A DNA stretch of 64,000 bases from positions 434,001-498,000 of the forward strand of contig JAJFZO010000356.1 in assembly GCA_021397835.1 (NCBI GenBank), given 5' to 3'. Shown in pieces: positions 48,940 to 61,390 of this stretch. Numbering within the stretch: position 1 is the stretch's first letter; each line of letters starts with the position of its first letter. Under the pieces are notes generated by a model. It saw only the letters and a list, made by a program, of their open reading frames with translations, was not told the origin of the DNA and searched no databases. The stretch comes from Moringa oleifera (lineage: Eukaryota; Streptophyta; Magnoliopsida; Brassicales; Moringaceae). A program made the position numbers and the translations under genes.

Positions 48940-51900
48940 CAGATGGATTAGATATTGGGAGAGGATCTTTTTATAGTGCTTAGATAAAAAGATCTATGAG
49001 ATGAAAACAAAGATCAAAGGGTCATCACAATAAGATTGGGGTACCCTTCGATACTCAAGTCAGTATGAATTTTACTAGAGTTTAGTTATGGATTAGATAT
49101 CTTAAATGAGGCATACTTAAGATCTTCCTTTTCAGTTAGGTGGAAAGGTATAATGGTCTTTTCGGTTTGGTATGACTTGTCTTTGGTAGATAAGATCATG
49201 ATTTATCCTCGCTCCAAACAATAAAGTCAATTTTTTGGTTTTTTGACATCATCCCGTTTGGTTAGCCTCCACACATCATAGGACCTCATTGACCGTGTTA
49301 TTGTGAAACTAATGCCTCCTCCCTTCCTTTGCTGACACTTAGTCACTTGTTACTGTTATTATTGTTTGTGCCCCTCAGCTTTATAGGTTCCATTCTCTTT
49401 CCAAATCTAGGCATGCTTTACTAGGGAGTGTGTTTCCTTAATCTTGTGGATTAGGCCTTTAATGGACCATTTGTCAAGGACCTTACTTGGGATGACCATG
49501 CCAAATCCAAGTTTAAGCTCATCACAAGTCCCCCATTCTTTCAATCAAAGGGATAAGTCTAACGTATTTCGAGTTGAAGGAATTGAAAGAAACTTTCACT
49601 TTGCATCTTTTTCGCGACTAGGTTAACTAGTAGGTCTAAATAGATTTATATGCAGACTTTTGTCATGGACGAGCTCATCTACGAGGACCTCCTTTGGTTA
49701 ACAAGTTAGTTTATTATGGCATTTTGGTTAGATAAACTGGTTCACAAAGATCTCTTACAAGTAAGGCCAATAGGCAAGTTCCTTTACAGTTAGATCTGAT
49801 CTATATGAGTCATTTTTGTGTAGCTAGCCCATAAGTGCTTTCCTCTAACAAGGTTAGTCTATCAAATCCTTTTCACAAGCGAGGCTAGTTTGCGAGGGCC
49901 TTTTTTTATAGACAAGGGCCTCAATTGCCTATTTAGTGCAGCCATTACCTCGGGCACGTTTCTTTATAAATATGACTATTCTTTTTGCATTTCTCCAAGA
50001 CCATCATTGTTTATTATCACCATTCCAGATGACTTTCTGTTACCTAAAGCTTCATATCCTATGGGATTTTACAGCTTTAATTGCCTTGAGACTTGTGTAA
50101 GGTCTTTTCAAATTCATTAACTAAGGTTCATTATTTGTCATTCATTAAAGCTTTTAATGGCCTTTGTAGACTCTTAATTTTAGCTCTAACATTAAGTCAG
50201 AAGTAAAGATAGCTAGAAGTCAATAATCCTCTTCAAATCAGGATCATCTGTCAACCTCGAATTTAAGACTATGTTATCAGCTTTGAGATCGAGCAAGTTC
50301 TAAATCAGTCTCACTTCTACTCTGATAATAGGTCGAGCATACTTTTACCTCGATGACAGATTGAGAATAACTGAATCCTAATGATATGTTAGGAATACTG
50401 TAATTATGATACTAAGTTGGGTATAGCTCAATGAGCGCATATCTTAACGCAATTCACCCCGATAGAGATTTCTCTAACATAGACTACCCTGATATGAATC
50501 ATCCCGACATGGGCTATCCTGATATGAATTACCTCGATATGGACTACTTGATGTCACGTCAAGACTCAGATATACAGCTATTGTGAGAGGAGGAATCAAG
50601 AAAGCGCAAGAAACCAGTGGAAGTCCTTGATGAGATTCACATAAAGAGCATTCCAGCACTGTGATCCCTTTTTTTCTATGACAGAATTTTAAATTTTGAG
50701 ATTGAGTTGATCCTAAATTTATCCATAGAGGGCATTATCCATGACAGATTTTGAATTTTAAGAGTGTATTGATCCCAAGCTCTTTCGCTGGAGGCTAGTG
50801 TTATCTAGTAATAGGTTTTTGAATTTCAAGATCAGATTGATCGTATTACAACTCCTTTTTCTTTGTAGTAGAGTTTTAATATTTGGTACACCTTATCATA
50901 TGTCCTCCTTATAAATAGACCGCTCAATTTGACAGCTAAGGGGCATGGATCTTTATTTGATCGAGAAGAAATTATTAATCATCAATCAGAGAAATTGGAA
51001 AAAAAATCAAAAAAGAACGAAAACCTCTGTAATTCGGGTTTTATGCAATTTGCTTGTAGTCACCAAATATTCCTTAAATCCTATCAAAAAATCTCTAAGC
51101 CTCGAAGACGCGACTAAGTATTAAAGGTTGGTGCTGTGAAGACTAAAATATCTCTAGGAAACTTTCTCTTGAGATTATTTACTTATCATTTGACAGAAGT
51201 GGCACCAAATTAATTAAAAGTACTATTGCTTTGTAACCATTATTTTGCGTGAGTGGATAAAAGATAATATTCTATATTTTATTCCTCTATTGGTTATTTA
51301 CTTTATAGCATATTTTACTTTTTTTCTAAAATCATTCAAGAGAAAAAAAAATTAATGAAGTTTATATTTTTATCTTTAAATTAAAACATATTTATTTTTC
51401 TAAAATCAAAGATCTAGTAGTGAGTAAATTGAGATTCTTATGTAAAATCGCATAAAAAATTTATATCGCGAATCAATTTCAAATTATCATAAGGAAATGA
51501 ATCATTCTACTCAATGGTAACAATTCTTGGGTATTGTGGGGGTGCTAATCCTTCCCCAAACATAGTCGATGCTCGACCCCAAATCATTTGAGATCAACTT
51601 CTCCAAATTTGAAGACCTTATATGTTAGATCCTAGAAATGCATTGTTTCTTTTATTAAGGACTTGTTGATTTGGACAAAAATCAATTCTCAAATGTGTCC
51701 ATATATCAGTTGAAATCCTTCTTTTTGAGATGGACTAACCTGGCTCTAGATTTCTCTAAGGCAGTAAGATCATTTTCCTTTAATATTAAACTAACTTCAG
51801 AAGACAATTGATAAGGAAGAAGATGCATCAGTTTATTTTCATGCTTAGATTGCACATTCTTTACCCATTATTGTTCTTCTTTATAAGATACCAAACTGAC

Positions 51901-52280
51901 TCGATCTTCTAATTCATTCATTTTCAAATCCAAAATAAAATTATTCTTTCTACCTTTATGATGATCTAAAACTTCAATTCTCGATGTCACGAAACATGAA
52001 CAAAATAACGTTTGGAATTACAATCAATATTTCTGCACTTCTATCTCCAGCCATGTTTGTGGCTTAATAAAGTAATAAGATCTTGATAAGGCTGACTTAT
52101 GGTTTTTTTTTTCTATATGCAATGCTTGATTTGAGATTAGGCCTTTAGGTTTTAAAAAGCTTTAGGCCTCCAAATCTTCCTACACCTTTGGCTATTAAGA
52201 TTATGAATGTGGACGTTAAAAAGTATCTCGAGAGTGAAACCATCCCAAGGCCTATTGCCATAACCAGACTTTTCTACGCG
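48940..52280. mobile_element. Transposon-like block, probably LTR-retrotransposon remnant (right copy)
   Basis: Co-linear copy of 2000-5340, including both TATA-like stretches and the 'gatatgaat' series (about 50485-50555). Its presence in both copies of the 8-kb duplication shows that it was there before the duplication. Confidence 0.4.
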
Positions 52281-53701
52281 AAGAGCTAGAGTGTAAGAAT
52301 TTTTTTAAAAATTTTTATGAAGTAGTCACCACTAATCTTTTTGTTTTGTTTATGTGATTGATCATCGATTTGTTTGAAAATATTTTTTATTAAAAAAATA
52401 ACTCCATTTATCAAATTAAACATAAGTCTAAGTAAAAAGAGAAGTGAATTTTTCCTTGATGATTTATGAATAAAATAAATCTAAACAACTGCTTGTAAGA
52501 AAGAGATAATGATCGAACAAGTGAGTTTTTTTTTTTTTCCTCTTTTTTGATCTAATAGTTCTCATTTGTGTGAAAGTAAGGAAAAAAAAATGAAGCTTCA
52601 TGTGAGAAAAAAGATCCTTTATTGGTGACAAAAAAGACATAAAAGTGAGAAAAAAATTGTCAAAGAATAAAAACGAAAAAAGAGAAAGGATTGGTACTAG
52701 AACTACACAATATTATAGGTAAATATATATATATATATATGCTCATAAAAATAAAATAATATTAACAAAATAAAAATTTAAAATCATAAAAATTAATAAT
52801 TTTATATATTTTTTTTAAAATTAAAAATTATTTCAAACAATTATCCTTAAAATAAAATCTTAAAATTATAATCACGTCAAAATAAGAGCGATACAACTTG
52901 CAATAGATGATGCAGGAGGCTTGTGTTGTTGAGGCCATCTCCAATGAAGACTTTAAAACACCAATTTGGTATTCAAAACCTCTAACATGGTCTCTGAGTA
53001 AAATGACAAATATAGATCGGTAATTTGGTGCAGCTACAGATGTATTTTTTAAATTTTTTTTATATAATTACTTTTTCAAAATTTTTAAATCAAATATATT
53101 TTTAATGAATAACTCAATAAATATATCATATTATTAAAAAAAATTATACCATTAAAAATACCTCAATAAAATCTTTAAAATAATATTAATATTTAATATA
53201 TAATTTTATTTTATTTAAATATTTAATAATAATATATTTAATTAATAATAATATTATATATAATATCAAATTTATTATTTAAAAATATATAAAAAATATA
53301 ATAATTTATAATTTATGATATAATTTAAACTTTTGATGAATATGATAAAAATAAAATTTATTTCAATTAAAGCATAGTATAATAAGCATAATAACACACA
53401 AACGATTATAACATAAATTTAAATTATAATATTAATTAAAATTAAAATATTATATTAATTTAATAAATTATTAATTTTAAAAATTATTAAAAATATAATT
53501 TATTATATAATATTAATTTATTTAACATAAATAAATTAAAAATTTAAGTTATATTAATTATTTTATTATTTTAAATTAATTAATTAATATTATAAATATT
53601 TTTATTAATAATTATTATTTATATTATTAAAATAATATTATAACATTAATTTCGTCTAAATAAATTGAAAATAAAAAAAATTAATAAAATTTAATGCATC
53701 G

Positions 53702-53910
53702 GGTTGACCTAATGGAGTCACGGCGGCAGCGCCTTCTGGACGCAAATACAAATTGCATGTGGATGGACTGCTTCCCTGGCCCACACAGTGGTACCCGTCA
53801 TAAGTCTTGCTCTCAAGGCTGTCGGCAACTTGCTCTAGAATAAATTTGTCAGGTGAAGACGATTAGATTTTTATGAGTTAAATTCATATATATATATATA
53901 TATATGTTAA
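53702..53910. repeat. RLK-upstream module, type a, right copy
   Basis: Copy of 6783-6990. It has 'gtcacggcggcagcgcc' where the left copy has 'gtcagagcgccagcgcc', and a longer TA run follows it. Confidence 0.7.
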
Positions 53911-54369
53911 TATTGCATTTACTTATGAAATATAAAAGATTAAAAAAATTACATTAAAAAATTGATATTAATATCAATGTAACTCATAGAAAGATATTTA
54001 CTTATGATATATAAAAGATTTGCAATAAAATATGAAGATATTTTAAATTTATTTTATATTAAATTAAAAAATTATTTCATACAAACATTTATGTATTAAA
54101 ATATAATTAAAATATTCTTAACCTGTTAATTTTTTTAAAAAATATTGGTACTTTAAAAGTTTTTTTTTGGTGTAAATATTCTAAATAGTTGTTATGTTTA
54201 ATTTAATTGATTAATATTTATTTTGAATTGCAAATGAAAATTTTGGGTAAATATTTTACCTATACTGAAATGGACTAAACGGCAAATTTGATCTGGCATC
54301 AGAAGTGAAGCAACCCAGGGCACGTAGGAGAGTAAACTTGTCTCGAGTCTTTGAGTCTTGAGTCTTTGA

Positions 54370-54560
54370 GTCGGTCAACTTATTACGTCAAACGTCTTTT
54401 ACACACAAATAAACATTTAATGAAGGGAGACAGCTCCACTGGACCCGCCCAATTGTAGGAGTCATAAGTTTTCTCTAAAGCCGAACAGAGACTTGGCCTC
54501 CCATGATTCGGATCAATTAATTTTGTTATGTAAAGATGAAAAGATTTTTTTGACTTAAAA
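54370..54560. repeat. RLK-upstream module, type b, right copy
   Basis: Copy of 7415-7605 with an added 6 bases (ttcgga) near 54508. Preceded by a shorter GAGTC array. Confidence 0.6.
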
Positions 54561-55339
54561 GGGCACAAAATTTTAGCATCATCAATAAAAAAGAATATTT
54601 TCAAGTGATTTTAATTTGTTTTGATATTTTTTAAAAAAATTAATAATATTTTTGTAATTTGTTATATTAATATGATAATAAAAAAATAAATATATCAAAC
54701 TTTAATTGTTGGTTTTTATTAAATATTACATGTTAAGATTTTAATAAAAAATCAACAGAACTCAAATCCATCAACAAGCATGTTTCTTAACATAACATTT
54801 GTAAATGAATTTTTTTAATTTTTTAATAAATACAACAATATAGTTAATATACATTTTAACACTAAAAATAGAATAAATGATATCATAAATGATCAATAAT
54901 TACTTAGTAAGTATTATAATCAAGTTTTTTTACAAAGAAAGTAGGTGAAAAAAATCTTTCAAAAATTTGAATTGTATTGATTTTATATAGTAAATATACC
55001 AAAAAAAAAGAAGAGAAAATTGGTAAAAATGGCACTTCTTGTTCTTTGTTTTGTAAAACAAACCATTTTTTTTCTAACTTTTATGTTTTTAGCACTTAAA
55101 TATACTGTGAAGACTAAAATACCTATACTAAAGACAATAATACCCTTAAAAAGTAAATAAATTTTAAAAAAATAATACATAGTATTAGTATTCTCTCTCA
55201 TCGAGCTTTCTTTCTTATCGAGCTTTCTTCCTCTTTGTCTAGCCTCTTCTCCCAAATTTTTTCTTCATGTTTGTACCTAAAATCTACCTACACAGAAGCT
55301 AGAAAAGGAATCAAAAGCAAAATTAATTGATTTTGGCTA

Positions 55340-56158
55340 GTTCTCTTCACGTTATAATTAAGATTTACATAATCAAGCTCGTGTTTTTGGTAACACGTTA
55401 TTCTCCAAAAGTGAAAAGTGTTCAGGTGGGTTAAGAGACTAACAGTTATGTATTTAAAAGATAATGTGTCTTAATACTGCGAAGATTTTATGTGTTTGAA
55501 AGTTCTCTTCACGTTTTATTTAAGATTTACACAACCAAGCTCATGTTTTAGGTAACACATTGCTCTTCAAAAGCAAAAAGTGTTCGGGTGGGTCAATAGA
55601 CTAACAAATATGTAATTGAAAGGTAATGTATCTTAACACTGTCAAAATTTTATGTGTTTGAAAGTTTTCTTCACATTGTATCTAAGATTTACACAACCAA
55701 GCTCATATTTTTGGTAACACATTATTCTTCTTCAAAAGTAAAAAGTGTTCGGGTGGGTCAATAGACCAATAAATATGTATTTGAAAGGTAATATATCTTA
55801 ATACTGCGAAGATTTTATGTGTTTGAAAGTTCTCTTCACATTATATCTAAGATTTACATAACCAAGCTCATATTTTTGGTAACACATTATTCTTCAAACG
55901 CAAAAAGTGTTCGGGTGGGTCAATAGACTAACAAATATGTATTTGAAAGGTAATGTATCTTAACACTGTCAAGATTTTATGTGTTTGAAAGTTTTCTTTA
56001 CATTGTATCTAAGATTTACACAACCAAGCTCACGTTTTTGTTAACATATTATTATTCTTCAAACGCAAAAAGTGTTAGAATGGGTCAATAGACTAACAAA
56101 TACGTATTTGAAAGGTAATGTATCTTAACACTGTCAAGATTTTATGTGTTTGAAAAGA
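55340..56158. repeat. Five tandem repeats of about 163 bases (MULE subterminal)
   Basis: Units start near 55340, 55502, 55664, 55829 and 55991, each with 'gttctcttcac', 'aagatttacacaaccaagct', 'aaaagtgttcgggtgggtca' and 'gattttatgtgtttgaaa'. Units 3 to 5 are closer to each other than to unit 1. They lie between the left terminus and the transposase, where subterminal repeats that bind transposase are often found; binding is inferred. Confidence 0.9.
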
Positions 56159-56199
56159 ATAATCGTAATGTATCATACATATCGTAACATGTATAGAGG

Positions 56200-56485
56200 A
56201 TCGTGCTATGTTTGATTAAATCGTGACTTAGTCACTAAATTCATGCCATTTTGTGAACCATCGTGACTTCATTCACAATTGATATTCTTTGATGAAATTG
56301 ATAAATGAGATAATATTGTTACTTATTTCGTGACATAGACAAAAAATCGTGCTACGTTTGATTAAATCGTGACTTAGTCACCAAATTCATGCCATCTTGT
56401 GAACCATCGTGACTTCATTCACAATTGATATTCTTTAATGAAATCAATACATAAGATAATATCGTTGCTTATTTATCTAAATCGT
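56200..56485. repeat. Two tandem repeats of about 146 bases
   Basis: Units start at about 56201 and 56347 with 'tcgtgctatgtttgattaaa', followed by 'tcgtgacttagtcac' and 'accatcgtgacttcattcac'. Both are rich in the word TCGTG. They end about 80 bases before the transposase start. Confidence 0.88.
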
Positions 56486-56565
56486 TATTTATTTACTGAA
56501 CTTCAGTTTTGTTCTTCTTTAAACATGTTGCTTCTTTTTTGAAATGTTTTCATGGTCATTGCAGA

Positions 56566-59185
56566 ATGTGTGTTATTGTAACTTGGAATGATGAGTGGTC
56601 CGAGTCAAGAGGAAGTTTTGAGTATACTGGTAGGACTATCAAAACTCGAGGTTATGTTGTCCAAAAGGATTTGACACATTCACAGTTACTGAGTTTAGTT
56701 AAATCTTGCATTGATACGAATTTCTCTAATTATGATATTACACTGCATACCATAATGAGATCCGAGGAAATTACCGTGAAAATTGAGTTGGTGAATGATG
56801 ATGATGTTGAGTTCATGTTGTATGATGATAACATAGTACCCCGTGTAATTGTGGATTTGGTAGAGCGATATAATGTTGAAAATACACATGGTATATATGA
56901 AGGTGAAAATTCAAAACAAATTAATCAGTTAAACTTTTGTATTGAGAGCAATGAGGTTACAGATGCAATTTCTAATGTACAGACCCATCCAATTGTTTAG
57001 GGTAAAAATTTGGGCATGGAACCATTATTCCATCATAAGACTCCCCAAAACACTTAGAATACTGATGAAATCAACTTAGATGAGTCGAGGACTATAGTGT
57101 TGGGTGTGAGTATCCAGTTTCAGATATTGAGCCCACTCAACCTATCGAAGAAGAGCAAAGTGAACCCATTATGGAAGTTGAGCTTAATGATTAGAACTTG
57201 CCTTCTGTATCACGTTCGATCCCACCTTATGTGCCACCTGCATGCCCTGAAGCACATAATAATATAAGGGATGGTGTTAATAAGAGGTATAGTGTGTTGG
57301 GTGCTGAATTACACTACATTGTTTCGGCTTCTACCATGAAATCAGTGACTCCGACTGACACCCTTATTAGAGGTCAATTTTTCTCAAATAAGAAAGAGTT
57401 GAAGTGATTTTTGGGTATATATGCATTGACTGAGAACTTTGAATTTAGAGTCACTAGATCTAACAAATCAATATTTGAGATTGCTTGTAGAGAAAAAAAT
57501 TGTCCAGGGAAGGTCTGTGATGTAAAAGTTGCACAAGGACAATTCTTTCAAATTAGACGTTATGATTTGACCCACACTTGCACAATTGAGGAGTTGCATT
57601 TACGACATCGACAAGCAACTTTTACTATTATTGGAGAAATTATTGTCCAGCAGTTATCCACAAATGCTAGAATGATTAAGTCGAAAGATATCATAAGTGA
57701 CATGAAAAAATTATATGGCATGCAAATTTATATAGCAAAGCTTGGAATGCGAAAGAATAAGCATTGTGTCTTACTTATGGTGACCCAGTTGAGTCATACC
57801 AATAATTACCATCATATGGTCACATGTTACAAATAGCTAATCCAGGAACTAAGGCTCACATATGCATAGAAGATGAGACTAATCGATTTAAGTATTGCTT
57901 TATAGCTGTTGGACAATCATTAAAGGGATTCCATTCAGTGATTAAACCAGTTATTGCTATCGATGCCACTCACTTGAAAGAAAGATTTCATGGTGTCATG
58001 TTTGTAGTCGTGTGTAAGGATGGAAATGAACAGATATACCTACTAGCATTTGGTTATGGTGACTCTGAAAACTATGAGGCTTGGGAATGGTTTTTGGAGC
58101 AACTAAAGGAAGCTATTGGTCATGTTAATAACTTGGTTATTATATCGGATCGTCATGCTAGTATTGCAAAGGCCATTGTAAATGTCTTCCCTGATTCTTG
58201 TCATGGGTTATGTTCTTGGCATATGATCCAAAATATAAAGAATAAATTCAAGAGAGAAGAAGTGTCCAAAATATTCTATAGTGCAGCAAGGACATATCGA
58301 GAGTCTGAATTTAGTCAATTTATGACTGAATTACAAGCTAATCACCCTAAAGCATTTGAATATATCATAAAGGAAGATCCGAAGAAATGGTCACGTGTGT
58401 ATTGCCCTCGAAGACGATACCAACTCATGACCACTAATATTGCTGAAAGCTTGAATTCATGTCTTCGATTTGCTCGCGAGTTATCCGTCATGGCTTTATT
58501 GGAATTCATTAAAGATATGATGCAACGTTGGTTTTATGATAGGTATGAGAAAGTTAAGATTTGGAAAGCACAATTAACTGAATGGGTTCACTCTTTGATA
58601 AATGAAAGACAAAAAGTTTCATTACAGATGATAGCTTCTAACATTGATTGGAATGTATTTGTGGTCAAGCACAAGAGTAAAGAGGTGGTTGTTAACCTCA
58701 TAGAATGTACTTGCACTGGTAGAGAGTTTCAGACTGATCTGTTGCCATGTGCACATGCACTAGCTGCATTCAGGTGACATTTATTGTTTGTTGATAATAT
58801 TTTTTTATTTTTCATTAATGTTTTAATAATTTTGTTATTTTTCATTTTTTTCTAGGGAGCGTAACATTGATTTTATAACATTTTGCTCTGACTATTACAA
58901 GCAAGAGTACTTAGAAGTAGCATACAATGAGCCAATCTATCCAGTGGGTGATAAGTCTGATTGGAATGTGCCTGAAGACATAAAAAATGTTGTTGTATTA
59001 CCGTCGAATAATAGTAAGCATGCAAGTCATCCAAAAAAGCAAAGAATACCCTATAGTAGGGAAAGAACACGACAAAAAAAAAATGTTCTAGGTGCAGCTA
59101 ATATGGACACAATTGGTTGACATGTTCAGTTCCACAATATCATGATCAAGGAAATCAATCTCAATCAGCGAATGTGTCTAAATAG
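56566..59185 (+). pseudogene. MURA-like MULE transposase, degenerate
   Basis: ATG at 56566 follows a splice-acceptor-like gcag. The N-terminal part (to TAG at 56998) has MCVIVTWNDEWSE and an acidic tail. The DNA-binding part lies in another frame (about 57198-57740; motifs FEIACREKNCPGKV and HTC, with TGA at 57405-57407), then a frameshift. 57824-58773 is an open core: AIDATHL and IISDRHAS carry the first two catalytic Asp residues, CHGLCSWHM and NIAESLNS follow, and the SWIM zinc finger ends with CTCTGRE and LPCAHAL. A GT-AG intron (58774-58855) leads to the last exon, whose zinc knuckle CSRC.YGHNWLTC has a stop inside. The core resembles live elements, but the gene as a whole is broken. Confidence 0.88.
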
Positions 59186-59950
59186 TTGCAACGTAGATAT
59201 TATAATTGTTGTGTGGTTGGACAAAACTCACAGATTTGCACTGCTACCCCTTGTTTATCTATAATTGATAATAATATCATTGACTTATGATATATAATAA
59301 TTTTTTCATTATTGTTAATTTATTATACAATTGAGAACCAAACTGTTGATTTGTTATCTTTTGATACTGTCGACCTATCATGTATTTGAGATTATCACAG
59401 GTAATGCACGTAGAAGTATACCAAAATTACATGATAATAACTTATCCCATTAATGTGAGAAGTCTCATTTATCGTGATATCTTTTTGATGAAATCATATG
59501 ATGATTGTTAGTAGTTCGTAGCATCATTTTGATAGAAATCGTATCATATTGTCTGATTTCGTGACATCTTGCTTATTATTTTTTTTTATCATCATGTTGT
59601 CTAAGTTTTGTAATATATTTTACTTAAAATCTTATCATTATTACTTTTATTTCGTTTCTTGTTGGCTTAAACATAAGACTGGCTTAGTTTCATAACATCT
59701 TTTAGTTAAAATCTCATCATAATTACTCCTATCTCATTCTTTCTTATTTTAAATGTAACATTGGCGTAATTACATAATATCTTTCATATAAATCATATGA
59801 TAATTGCTGTCATTCAATATTTCTTTCTATATATAAAATATACACACAAAATATAATATAAAATAATTATGTGAAAAATAACATAAGCTGTCATTGTAAG
59901 TCGTCGTTCTGATAAGTTGAGTTAGCCAATACATAAACAATTATGTGTTT
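59186..59950. other. Non-coding DNA between the two MULE genes, with TCGTG words
   Basis: AT-rich spacer between the two convergent genes. Degenerate repeats such as 'tttatcgtgatatctttttg', 'gatagaaatcgtatcat' and 'atttcgtgacatc' occur at 59465-59575, and a loose series with 'cataatatctttcatataaatc' runs to 59810. No gene is seen. Confidence 0.5.
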
Positions 59951-60888
59951 TCTAATTTTTGGCATTTAGGTATCGGTGTACTTCAGTGGCTTGCCAGCTA
60001 ATAAAATGCTCTATGGCATATAGCATATGAGGGCCGCAATTACCACTGCATAAAAAAGAAGAAAGTATATCAATTAGCATGTGTTAAAAAACTGATAACA
60101 TTATAAATGTAAATAAATCGATATGACTGAAACTTACGATGTTTTTTATTGAGAGACTTGAGATTTGGATGTAATGTGCATGACAATGGAATTGTAGGAA
60201 TTGCAACATTAGGTTTGGCGATGAAGTAATCCCCGCTTGCAAAAAAGTAGGAAGCATGAATCTGAAACAATTTTGCTGTCAAATTCGCACTTCTGGTGGC
60301 ACATGTTGTCGATACGAGTTATAAATGCGCAAACTAAATTTTTGCATATCGATGACAACAATAAGCCAATGCGCTCCACTAATATGGCATGGCACTAATA
60401 GCTACAATTGCTCATATTTCAGTGAAATGAAATATTGCTAAAATTAATTACTTAAAGTGATGAAGATAAATTTTTTTTTTACCTTATTGACAATGTGCCA
60501 TGGTGGGCAGCCGTCACAAAATGTTCCTCGCACATGCTCTAGAAGACCATCGTCTCATTGGTGGGTGTCCCATTGTGAGTTTGATGGAGGACCATCAGTA
60601 TCTAGATCTACTTGGTACTTATTATATATATTAAAGAAACATGTCTACAAAACCATTTGGAAAAAAAAATGAAGGAGATTGTCAAACAATAAACAAAAAG
60701 CAGTGTAATCAGAAAAGACCAATGAAAATTATCAAAACTTACATAAAGTAAAATGTCACAAATGCATATATCCTGCTTATATACATTTGAAAACTCCTTC
60801 CGTCGTTTTCTTAGTAGGTGTAAATAAGCATTAATGTGCTACAAAAATCAAGCGAAAATGTCACAAAATATTAAATATAAACAAAAAT

Positions 60889-61390
60889 CATAATACTTGA
60901 TACGAAATCATATAACTTTGGCACGAAATGATGTAATCTAGGCACGAATCATAATACTTGGCACGAAATGATGAAATCTAAGTACGAATCATGATACTTG
61001 ACACGAAATCTTGACACGAAATGATGCAATCTAAGCACGAATCATAATACTTGATACGAAATTTTGACACGAAATGATGCAATTTAAGCACGAATCATAA
61101 TACTTAACACGAAATCTTGACACAAAATAATGCAATCTAAGCACGAATCATAATACTTGACACGAAAACATAAATATAGAGATGAATAACTACACATAAA
61201 ATTATATAAAATGAAGCATGAATCATAATACTGAGACGAAATCATATAACTTGACACGAATCATAATACATAACATGATAACATATAAACTAGACATGAA
61301 TCATAAGACTTGATACAGAAGCATATAACATAAGCATCAATCCCAATATTTGATACAAAATATTACATCTAGGTGCAAATCATATAAATT
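60889..61390. repeat. Tandem array built on CACGAA words
   Basis: Units of about 40 to 55 bases, each with 'cacgaatcataatacttg' and one or two 'gacacgaaatgatgcaatct'. The array is regular to about 61170 and then decays. It lies in the Ulp1-like gene's intron between 60838 and 61420. Read on the minus strand its core is ATTTCGTG, the word that recurs at 56330 and 59560. Confidence 0.85.

Larger units (their letters stand above)
46949..55007. repeat. Right copy of the 8-kb segmental duplication
   Basis: Matches 1-8047 from the RLK 3' flank to the AT-rich sequence before an RLK first exon. The left copy goes on to 'agccgttatactgtag' and the RLK exon at 8089; this copy stops at 'accaaaaaaaaag' and the MULE begins. 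Contents are as in the left copy: AT-rich flank (47700-48940), retroelement-like block, possible MITE relic and upstream modules. No gene seen. Confidence 0.93.

Noticed and set aside
55340..56158. CRISPR-like regular repeats
   Set aside because: Units are 163 bases and contiguous with no spacers; the context is a plant MULE.
58774..58855. A stop ending the MURA core ORF at 58777
   Set aside because: A GT-AG intron fits here; the frame continues with ERNIDFITFCSDYYKQEYL after it, so this stop is not a lesion.
60889..61390. Centromeric or satellite-type array
   Set aside because: Short, confined to one intron inside a MULE, and sharing its core with other repeats of the element.
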